From assembly GCA_030017815.1 (NCBI GenBank), contig JASEGX010000152.1, positions 1 to 5,836 on the forward strand: a stretch of DNA of 5,836 nt. The letters run 5' to 3'. This DNA is from Thermodesulfobacteriota bacterium (GTDB lineage: Bacteria; Desulfobacterota; QYQD01). Below the pieces are notes generated by a model. It ran no database searches. It saw nothing but the letters and a program-made list of their open reading frames with translations, and had not been told where the DNA came from. The position numbers were made by a program, and so were the translations under genes. Below are positions 1 through 5,309 of the stretch, one piece after another (position 1 is the first letter of the stretch; each line of letters begins with the position of its first letter).

Positions 1-168
1 GGGGGATTTTCAGGTGAAAAGACGGGCCTAGAGAATACCTCGGCAGGAAATATCGACCGAATTCATTATGATAAAGCCTTAACAGAATACTACCGGCACA
101 GAGGATGGACCAACGAAGGTATACCCGGAGACCATAAGCTCAAAAAATTAGGACTATGGAAGAGTTAA
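1..168 (+). CDS. Aldehyde:ferredoxin oxidoreductase family protein, C-terminal fragment (5' end outside window)
   Basis: The frame is open from the first base and ends at TAA 166-168, giving 55 residues of a protein whose start lies to the left. The last 30 residues read TEYYRHRGWTNEGIP, then a short KLKKLGLWKS tail. This matches the usual C-terminus of tungsten/molybdenum aldehyde:ferredoxin oxidoreductases, which end in a YY-x-x-RGW-x-x-x-G-P pattern followed by a lysine-rich helix and LGL. Family members oxidise aldehydes to carboxylic acids with ferredoxin as electron acceptor, in the cytoplasm of anaerobes. The cofactor and [4Fe-4S] ligands lie upstream and cannot be checked, so the exact subfamily and substrate are unknown. 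The stop overlaps the start of the aldolase gene by 13 bp in another frame, which suggests translational coupling. The family call is fairly secure from the tail alone; the specific enzyme is not. Confidence 0.72.
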   Translation, partial: GGFSGEKTGLENTSAGNIDRIHYDKALTEYYRHRGWTNEGIPGDHKLKKLGLWKS

Positions 169-710
169 TCAAATACGGCAAGAAAATGGTGGCCCAAGGG
201 CTGGCCCACTCACATTTCGGCAACGTCAGCAAACGTATCAGTGACCGGATCCTGATAAGCACGACCGGGAGCATGCTTGACGAACTGGAAGGCCAGATCG
301 TAGAAGTCTCACTTTCCGGGCCATCTTCACTGGATATGATAGCCTCAACAGAACTGGTCGTCCACAGGGAAATATACGAGGAAACCTCGGCTCTCGCTAT
401 CTTACATGGCCACTCTGAATTCGCTGTAGTCCTGTCTCTCTTATATCCGGCCGGAACCGAACTGCGCGCTGAGGATTCGGAAAGTACCTATCTACTGCAT
501 GGAATACCCATCATTCAGGGGGGCGTAGGGTCCAAAGAACTTGGCCAAAGTGCGGCGGTAGCCCTGTGCGATCACAAAGCTGTTCTGGTCAGAGGACACG
601 GCGTCTTTGCCCGGGGAAACACGGTCGATGAGGCATTTGTGGTTCTTTCGTCTGTAGAGCACAGTTGTAAGGTAAAATATTTCGCAGACCTGTGGAATAA
701 AAAGCGGTAA
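156..710 (+). CDS. Class II aldolase/adducin family protein (short fuculose-phosphate aldolase-like)
   Basis: This 184-residue protein has the class II aldolase/adducin fold pattern. It shows a GNVS phosphate-binding-type loop (22-25), an ILISTTGSMLDEL segment (32-44), an STELVVHREIY segment with a likely catalytic acid (E66), an HGH pair (H84, H86), and RGHG (H148). H84, H86 and H148 are the expected zinc ligands. Family members cleave or epimerise phosphorylated sugars such as fuculose-1-phosphate or ribulose-5-phosphate through a metal-bound enediolate. The length is shorter than E. coli FucA (about 215 aa) and nearer the archaeal-type enzymes of about 180 aa, so the substrate is uncertain. 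The start at 156 is preferred over M11 (position 186) because the first helix before GNVS is needed; its Shine-Dalgarno is weak (AGGA 150-153, very close). The start lies inside the upstream oxidoreductase gene, and an aldolase releasing an aldehyde beside an aldehyde oxidoreductase suggests a linked pathway (inference). Confidence 0.88.
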   Translation: MEELIKYGKKMVAQGLAHSHFGNVSKRISDRILISTTGSMLDELEGQIVEVSLSGPSSLDMIASTELVVHREIYEETSALAILHGHSEFAVVLSLLYPAGTELRAEDSESTYLLHGIPIIQGGVGSKELGQSAAVALCDHKAVLVRGHGVFARGNTVDEAFVVLSSVEHSCKVKYFADLWNKKR

Positions 711-746
711 TTAAAAAACCACCTTCCGGCCCCTCCCCGCCATCCA

Positions 747-788
747 CTATCCGCTGCACGCTATCCCCCCTACGCTATCCGCCAATAT
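747..788 (+). repeat. Three imperfect 14-bp tandem units, each starting CTATCC
   Basis: CTATCC occurs at 747-752, 761-766 and 775-780, exactly 14 bp apart. The full units are CTATCCGCTGCACG, CTATCCCCCCTACG and CTATCCGCCAATAT, so the first six bases are constant and the rest drifts. The tract sits in the non-coding gap between the aldolase and the protease, and is strongly pyrimidine-rich on the + strand. It may be a remnant of a dispersed intergenic repeat or a spaced protein-binding array. No function is shown by the sequence. Confidence 0.6.
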
Positions 789-801
789 CAAACGTTTTCA
801 C

Positions 802-831
802 TTGCCAACCATATCGTTTTTCATGTAGAGT
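802..831 (+). promoter_or_regulatory. Possible sigma-70-type promoter for the Lon-like protease gene
   Basis: TTGCCA at 802-807 resembles a -35 box, and TAGAGT at 826-831 matches the -10 consensus at four of six positions, with an 18-bp spacer. The site would start transcription roughly 35 bp before the ATG at 873. It is the best pair seen in the 162-bp gap, but the match is weak and could be chance. No strong Rho-independent terminator is visible after the aldolase, so read-through from upstream is also possible. Confidence 0.25.
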
Positions 832-872
832 AAGGCATCCTGACAGACTAATTCTCCTGCACGGAACGGCTT

Positions 873-3272
873 ATGGCGAAAAAATTCAAAGAAGCGTCTA
901 TCTCCGAGTTGAGAAGGACCTGTGATCCGGAAACGCTTGGGTTTACCACCACAGACGAAGTGTTTACCCTGAAAAATGGCGTTATAGGCCAGGAACGCGC
1001 GGTTAATGCCCTGAAGTTCGGCATCAAGATGTCAGACCTGGAATATAATGTTTATATGGCCGGCGCTCCGAATACGGGCATGAGCTACATCGTCAAATCC
1101 TTTCTGGAAGATATAGCCGACAAACAGGATGTGCCTCCCGACTGTTGTTATGTGCATAATTTCAAGGAACCGGACAAGCCAATAGCTGTAGAGCTTCCAG
1201 TGGGCGAGGGCAAAAAATTTCAGAAGGATATGGAAGAACTCATCGAAAATCTCAAAATGCAGATCTCTGAGGTCTTTGGAAGTGAATACTATCTGACGCG
1301 CAAAGAAGAGATTGTTAAGGGATTTAACGCCCGCCGGGCAAAAATCTTTGAAGAACTGGAAGAACGGGCCAGGCAGGAAGGGTTTGCCCTGAACATAGAT
1401 CAAGGCGGTATGATGGTCATCCCGGCCAAAGAAGATGGGACACCCCTCGCGCAGGAGGATATCAAGGCCCTTTCTGACGGGCAGAGGGCCGGGCTCCGGG
1501 CTAAAAGCGAGGCCCTACAAAAAGAGATGAATATTGCCGCCCACAAGATACAACAGATGGAAAAGGAATTTCGCGCCGAGTTAAAGGGGTTGGACAGAGA
1601 CGTAACTCTCCAGGCCGTAGGCCATTTTATCGATGACCTCAAAGAAAAATACAGATCGCATCCGGCAGTAGTCACCTACCTGCAAGATGTACAGGATGAC
1701 GTGATTAGGCATATAGATGACTTTAAACAAAAGGCCGCGCCTGCCGGGCCGTTCCCAATAGCTTCTCCCGCCCCGTCATTTACGCGCTATGAAGTCAATG
1801 TGCTCATAGATAATTCGAAACTTAAAGGGGCCCCGGTGGTCTATTGCACCAATCCCAACTATCCAAACCTCTTTGGGACCATAGAATACAAGGCCCAATT
1901 CGGCGCCCTTTTCACCGACTTCACCATGATCAAGCCCGGCGCCCTGCACCAGGCCAATGGCGGGTATTTAATTATCAAGGTACTGGATCTTTTGAAGTGG
2001 TTTTTTTCTTACGAGGCGCTGAAAAGGACTATAAAAAATAAGGAAATACGCATCGAGGGTCTCGCTGAACAATTTGGCTACATCACAACCAAAACCCTCA
2101 AACCGGAACCTGTCCCGCTGCGGGTAAAAACCATCCTTATTGGTGATCCATATATCTATTACTTACTTTACAATTATGACGAGGCATTCAGAGAGTTGTT
2201 CAAGGTCAAAGCGCATCTTGACGTGGAAATGGACAATCAACCAGCCAAGCTGGAGCAGTTTATAAGCTGCTTAAAGACCATGGTTTATAAACAAAATCTC
2301 AGGCCCCTGCATAAGACCGGCGTGGCCCGCCTCGTCGAATACAGCTCGGAACTGGCCAGCGATAAGAACAAGCTGACACTGGAGCTTGCGGAAATTTATG
2401 ATATAGTCAAGGAAGCCCACTTTTGGGCTACTGAAGATAAAAAAGGGTATATCACGGTCGACCACATCGAAAAGGCCATCGCTGAGAAGAGATATCGATC
2501 CAATCTCTACGAAGAAAAAATACAAGAAGCCATAGTCAAAGGAACCATAAAGATCCAGACTGCCGGCCGTATAAGCGGGCAAGTAAACGGACTTTCAGTA
2601 CATGACCTCGGCGATTATACGTTCGGAAGGCCGACCCGTATTACCGCTAATGTCTCCATCGGTAAGGAAGGTGTAGTAACCATTGACCGCGAAGCCGAGC
2701 TGAGCGGGCGTATCCATACCAAAGGAGTTATGATCCTCGGTGGATACCTGAAAGAAAAATTTGCCCATGACAAACCTCTGACTTTATCCGCCACGCTTTG
2801 TTTTGAGCAAAGCTATGGCCTGGTCGAAGGCGACTCCGCATCCGGGGCAGAACTCTTTGCCTTGCTGTCCAGCCTGGCGGATGTTCCGATCTATCAAGGC
2901 ATAGCCGTCACCGGGGCAGTAAGCCAAAAAGGGGAAATTTTGCCCGTCGGCGGGGTTACACGAAAAATCGAAGGTTTTTATGAGGTTTGCAAGGCCATGG
3001 GTCTGACCGGCGAACAGGGGGTAATTATTCCGGAACGAAATGTAAAGGATTTGATGCTACGAAAAGACGTGGTGGAGGCAGTCCGGGAGGGCAAATTCTA
3101 TATCTATCCCATTTCTACAGTGGAAGAAGGCGTCGAAATCCTGACCGGCATGGAAGCCGGCAAGCGGAAAGAAGACGGCACCTATGACGAGGAAACGGTC
3201 TTCTGGCGGGTAGATCAAAATCTAAAGAAAATGGCCGAACATGTAAAGGCCTTCATGAAGGAAGAAAAATAG
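873..3272 (+). CDS. Lon-like protease with degenerate AAA+ domain (AAA_32 / LonC-like)
   Basis: This 799-residue protein is cytoplasmic by appearance, with no signal or membrane segment. The N-terminus (about 10-60) has the family's TLGFTTTDEV and IGQERAVNAL elements. An AAA+ fold (about 55-540) is interrupted by a long charged helical insertion, probably coiled coil, at about 112-290. The C-terminal Lon protease domain (about 560-760) carries the dyad Ser655 in EGDSAS and Lys698 in GGVTRK, so proteolysis should be intact. The nucleotide site is not: the Walker A position reads GAPNTGMS with Met70 where Lys is expected, and the Walker B strand GGYLIIKV has Lys369 where Asp is expected. The FRELFKVKA arginine-finger-like segment (439-447) and the IGD sensor-like segment (423-425) remain. 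ATP-independent Lon-like proteases with similar erosion are known (LonC type), so quality control of unfolded proteins without ATP is a reasonable inference. The Shine-Dalgarno is poor (GGAAC region before ATG); the start is supported by N-terminal family similarity. Confidence 0.9.
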   Translation: MAKKFKEASISELRRTCDPETLGFTTTDEVFTLKNGVIGQERAVNALKFGIKMSDLEYNVYMAGAPNTGMSYIVKSFLEDIADKQDVPPDCCYVHNFKEPDKPIAVELPVGEGKKFQKDMEELIENLKMQISEVFGSEYYLTRKEEIVKGFNARRAKIFEELEERARQEGFALNIDQGGMMVIPAKEDGTPLAQEDIKALSDGQRAGLRAKSEALQKEMNIAAHKIQQMEKEFRAELKGLDRDVTLQAVGHFIDDLKEKYRSHPAVVTYLQDVQDDVIRHIDDFKQKAAPAGPFPIASPAPSFTRYEVNVLIDNSKLKGAPVVYCTNPNYPNLFGTIEYKAQFGALFTDFTMIKPGALHQANGGYLIIKVLDLLKWFFSYEALKRTIKNKEIRIEGLAEQFGYITTKTLKPEPVPLRVKTILIGDPYIYYLLYNYDEAFRELFKVKAHLDVEMDNQPAKLEQFISCLKTMVYKQNLRPLHKTGVARLVEYSSELASDKNKLTLELAEIYDIVKEAHFWATEDKKGYITVDHIEKAIAEKRYRSNLYEEKIQEAIVKGTIKIQTAGRISGQVNGLSVHDLGDYTFGRPTRITANVSIGKEGVVTIDREAELSGRIHTKGVMILGGYLKEKFAHDKPLTLSATLCFEQSYGLVEGDSASGAELFALLSSLADVPIYQGIAVTGAVSQKGEILPVGGVTRKIEGFYEVCKAMGLTGEQGVIIPERNVKDLMLRKDVVEAVREGKFYIYPISTVEEGVEILTGMEAGKRKEDGTYDEETVFWRVDQNLKKMAEHVKAFMKEEK

Positions 3273-3308
3273 TCGTAAAACGTTCGAACTTGTAAACGTT
3301 TCACGATT
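3271..3308 (+). other. Long imperfect hairpin just after the protease stop codon
   Basis: The arms 3271-3284 and 3295-3308 can pair over 14 positions with one A/C mismatch and one G-T pair, around a 10-base loop. The inner core is AAACGTT paired with AACGTTT. The next bases repeat TTCACGA (3300-3306 and again 3314-3320). There is no T-run after the stem, so it is not a classic intrinsic terminator. It may stabilise the 3' end of the upstream mRNA, attenuate read-through, or be a REP-like palindromic repeat. Confidence 0.5.
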
Positions 3309-3352
3309 TACGATTCACGACCGATGGCTGAATGCGGAATGCTCACAGTAAA

Positions 3353-3359
3353 GAGAGGG
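3353..3359 (+). promoter_or_regulatory. Ribosome binding site of the 110-aa gene
   Basis: GAGAGGG lies 6 bases before the ATG at 3366. It is a clear purine-rich Shine-Dalgarno sequence and fixes the start of the first gene of the downstream operon. Confidence 0.6.
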
Positions 3360-3365
3360 CAATAG

Positions 3366-3698
3366 ATGCGGCAATATCTGATTGATGAACTGGATAAAGG
3401 ACAAATCGAACAGATTGCGGGATACCTCAAGGAACATGCCCAGCTGTCCTCTGTAGAAGGTCTGTTCTGGGTTGACCTCCCGGATGACCTGCTGGCTGAG
3501 GTACAATACACCCACAAAAATTGTAAGCCGTTTTGTTTCTCTATTGAGATTGGAGAGGATTGCGTCAAGTTAGAATTTCTCATACGCAGCAAGCAGACTC
3601 TTCACTGCGACTGCATCCAATATGCCAGTAAGTCACAAAGGGATTTTATCCTTGGATTTGCCGAAAAAATGCTGTCAGAAAAAGGCATCAGGGCATAA
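3366..3698 (+). CDS. Conserved-looking hypothetical protein, cysteine-rich, 110 aa
   Basis: I do not recognise a named family. The 110 residues look like a small soluble alpha/beta protein: an N-terminal helix region (MRQYLIDELDKGQIEQIAGY), a middle beta-rich part, and a C-terminal helix (QRDFILGFAEKMLSEKG). There is no signal peptide or membrane segment. Five cysteines (C53, C57, C66, C81, C83) and two nearby histidines (H50, H80) form H-x2-C-x3-C and HC-x-C clusters, which could bind metal or form a redox pair; this is inference only. The start is supported by a good GAGAGGG ribosome binding site 6 bases upstream. The stop is 5 bases before the MlaE-type permease gene, so it is very probably the first gene of the lipid-transport operon and could be an accessory factor, though it could equally be associated with the protease upstream. 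Confidence 0.8.
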   Translation: MRQYLIDELDKGQIEQIAGYLKEHAQLSSVEGLFWVDLPDDLLAEVQYTHKNCKPFCFSIEIGEDCVKLEFLIRSKQTLHCDCIQYASKSQRDFILGFAEKMLSEKGIRA

Positions 3699-3703
3699 AG
3701 AGA

Positions 3704-4528
3704 ATGGGAGGGTATCAAGACAACACATCCGGACTATCTCCTGGCTGGCTCTTTGGCTACCTCGGCCGCAGTACAGTAGAAAGAATCCGGCATTTAAGTA
3801 ACGTTATGGGTCTTCTCACCCGCCTCATCTATATCTTCTTCAAAGAACGTAAGATAGGACGGCGTCTTATTAGACAGACTGTCATACAACAAATATATTT
3901 TACTGGAGTTCAGTCTCTGGGTATCATAAGCCTTGTGGCCCTTATTTTTGGTTTTTTGGTCATCGTTCAATCCCTGGGCCAACTGACCAGGGTCGGTGGT
4001 GAAGAGTTCCTGGGCACATTGCTTGTAGCCGTAGTTATACGGGAAATTGGGCCGCTGATGACCACGTTGGTCGTTATACTCCGCTCTGGGATGTCCATGT
4101 CGGTAGAGATCGGTTATATGCATGTCCTTAAAGAAATGCGCGCGCTCCGTATGTTGGGAATAGACCCTCTGCATCTCGTGGTTCTGCCCCGGGTGTTGGG
4201 AGTAATACTGGCTATCATCTGCCTTTTTGTTTGGTTTGACGCTGTGGCTATTACCGGGGGATACTTATTCGCCTGGATATTCACAGGAACGCCATTTTCT
4301 GTCTTACTTCCCTCATTCTATCGGGCTATTACAGGATTTGACGTCATTATAGGCTTTGTTAAGGCCCTGTTCTTCGGCCTCATTATCTCTCTGGTCTGTA
4401 CTTACCAAGGCGGTCTGGCTAAAAAGGCTATCACAGAAGTGCCCCAAGTCACCGCCCGGGCCGCCGTACAATGTCTGGTGTATTGTTTTGTCCTGAACGT
4501 CCTCATATCCACTTTTTTTTACCTGTGA
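3704..4528 (+). CDS. mlaE: MlaE-family ABC transporter permease (MCE lipid transport)
   Basis: This 274-residue inner-membrane protein matches the MlaE/YrbE permease family (E. coli MlaE is about 260 aa). After an amphipathic N-terminal region (about 12-66), hydrophobic segments lie near 70-90, 104-126, 156-178, 179-200, 212-233 and 255-273. Family marks are IREIGPLMTTLVV (112-124), RSG (127-129), EIG (135-137), GIDP (152-155), PR (162-163) and YQGG (234-237). In Mla systems this dimeric permease anchors the MlaD hexamer and moves phospholipid between the inner membrane and the periplasm. The usual EQ pair in the conserved cytoplasmic segment after EIG (TEQ in E. coli MlaE) is replaced by LKE (142-144), in a region expected to contact the ATPase. 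The gene begins 5 bp after the 110-aa gene and ends 7 bp before the NBD gene. The start at 3704 has only AAAGAGA nearby; M35 (3806) is possible but would remove the N-terminal region typical of the family. Confidence 0.93.
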   Translation: MGGYQDNTSGLSPGWLFGYLGRSTVERIRHLSNVMGLLTRLIYIFFKERKIGRRLIRQTVIQQIYFTGVQSLGIISLVALIFGFLVIVQSLGQLTRVGGEEFLGTLLVAVVIREIGPLMTTLVVILRSGMSMSVEIGYMHVLKEMRALRMLGIDPLHLVVLPRVLGVILAIICLFVWFDAVAITGGYLFAWIFTGTPFSVLLPSFYRAITGFDVIIGFVKALFFGLIISLVCTYQGGLAKKAITEVPQVTARAAVQCLVYCFVLNVLISTFFYL

Positions 4529-4535
4529 TTGGAAA

Positions 4536-5309
4536 ATGGCCGCAATTCGCCTCCACATAAATAATGTATGGTATAAAGATAACGGGAAAAACATACTACA
4601 GGGGGTTAACCTGGCTGTACCATGTGGCGAAGGAATAGGTCTCTGTGACCCAACCGGCCTGTCCGGCGCTGAGTTGCTCCAGATATGCGCTACTTTGCTG
4701 GAACCAACGCAGGGAGAAATCTACCTGGATGGGATACCCATACCTTTTGACAGGGAAATAGACCTTCTTCCCCTGCGCCGAAAGATTGCTTACGTAGCCG
4801 AGGATACGGCCCTAATAAGCAATCTTACCTTATTACAAAACGTATCCCTGGGATGGGCCTACTACGAAAACAAATCACTGCAGGATGTTTGGGAAGAAGG
4901 AGAAAGGCTCTTAACCTACTTCCAGGTCAATGATTATAAAGACCTGCATCCCACAGAGGTTAATGCGGAGATATTTAAACGGGCAGTATGCGCCCGGGAG
5001 ATGGCCAAAAAACCTATCCTGATACTACTGGACAGAATAATCGATACCCTTTCTACAGAAGGACAGACCCTGCTTATGTCCTATGTAGGAAAATGCCTGC
5101 GGGAGATGGGCAGCTCCCTGCTGGTCGCCTCCACAAGCGCTGCCTCATTCGCCTCCCTGTCCGCACTCATTAGTCGCTCATATACCCTGGAAGAGGGGAG
5201 GCTGGCCGGAGAAAATCCTGCCTGCGGCCGTCCGAGTCCCGCACAAGAACGTACGCCGCCAGGCCTGACTCAGGGAGGAACAGCATCTGATTATGGAAAT
5301 GAAGTTTAG
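4536..5309 (+). CDS. mlaF: MlaF-position ABC ATP-binding subunit with all nucleotide motifs degenerate (pseudo-ATPase)
   Basis: This 257-residue protein aligns with an MlaF-type ABC subunit from its first strand to about residue 222, in one intact frame. The aromatic A-loop position (Y13), GEIYLDG (60-66), RRKIAYV (81-87) and NLTLLQNVSL (96-105) are normal. The catalytic positions are not. Walker A reads DPTGLSGAE (38-46) where GPSGSGKST is expected, so the lysine is Gly44. The Q-loop glutamine is Glu89. The signature LSGG is VNAE (142-145), although the following KRAVCAREMA fits the family. Walker B keeps D166, but the catalytic glutamate is Arg167. The D-loop aspartate is Ser173 and the H-loop histidine is Ser199. 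ATP binding and hydrolysis are therefore very unlikely. A proline/glycine-rich tail (about 223-257) follows. Gene order and 7-bp spacing point to assembly with the neighbouring permease, perhaps as a structural or regulatory subunit. The start ATG has a weak ribosome site (TTGGAAA), so coupling to mlaE is likely. Confidence 0.88.
   Translation: MAAIRLHINNVWYKDNGKNILQGVNLAVPCGEGIGLCDPTGLSGAELLQICATLLEPTQGEIYLDGIPIPFDREIDLLPLRRKIAYVAEDTALISNLTLLQNVSLGWAYYENKSLQDVWEEGERLLTYFQVNDYKDLHPTEVNAEIFKRAVCAREMAKKPILILLDRIIDTLSTEGQTLLMSYVGKCLREMGSSLLVASTSAASFASLSALISRSYTLEEGRLAGENPACGRPSPAQERTPPGLTQGGTASDYGNEV
5272..5280 (+). promoter_or_regulatory. Ribosome binding site of the MlaD-type gene, inside the NBD gene
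   Basis: AGGGAGGAA is a strong Shine-Dalgarno match, lying within the tail-coding part of the upstream gene. It is 12 bases from the ATG at 5293, a little longer than usual. The alternative in-frame ATG at 5299 is further away, so 5293 is preferred. Confidence 0.6.

Noticed and set aside
700..740. Rho-independent terminator after the aldolase.
   Set aside because: Only a very short GGT/ACC or GTGG/CCAC pairing is possible and no T-run follows it.
1032..1675. Minus-strand open frames opposite the protease gene.
   Set aside because: They lie wholly within a well-supported + strand gene, show no family motif and have odd composition, so they are antisense shadows.
3273..3365. A sigma-70 promoter for the 110-aa gene and MCE operon.
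   Set aside because: TTGTAA at 3290-3295 resembles a -35 box, but no acceptable -10 box lies at the right distance.
3308..3592. Minus-strand open frames covering the gap and the 110-aa gene.
   Set aside because: No recognisable protein pattern, and they conflict with a + strand gene that has a good ribosome site and operon spacing.
3806..4528. Alternative permease start at M35.
   Set aside because: It would delete the amphipathic N-terminal region usual in MlaE proteins and leave about a 100-bp gap in a tight operon. It also has no better ribosome site.
4536..5309. The abnormal ABC motifs might come from frameshifts or sequencing errors.
   Set aside because: Substitutions are scattered over six separate motifs while the flanking residues stay in register in one open frame. 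Errors or frameshifts would disrupt continuous stretches instead.
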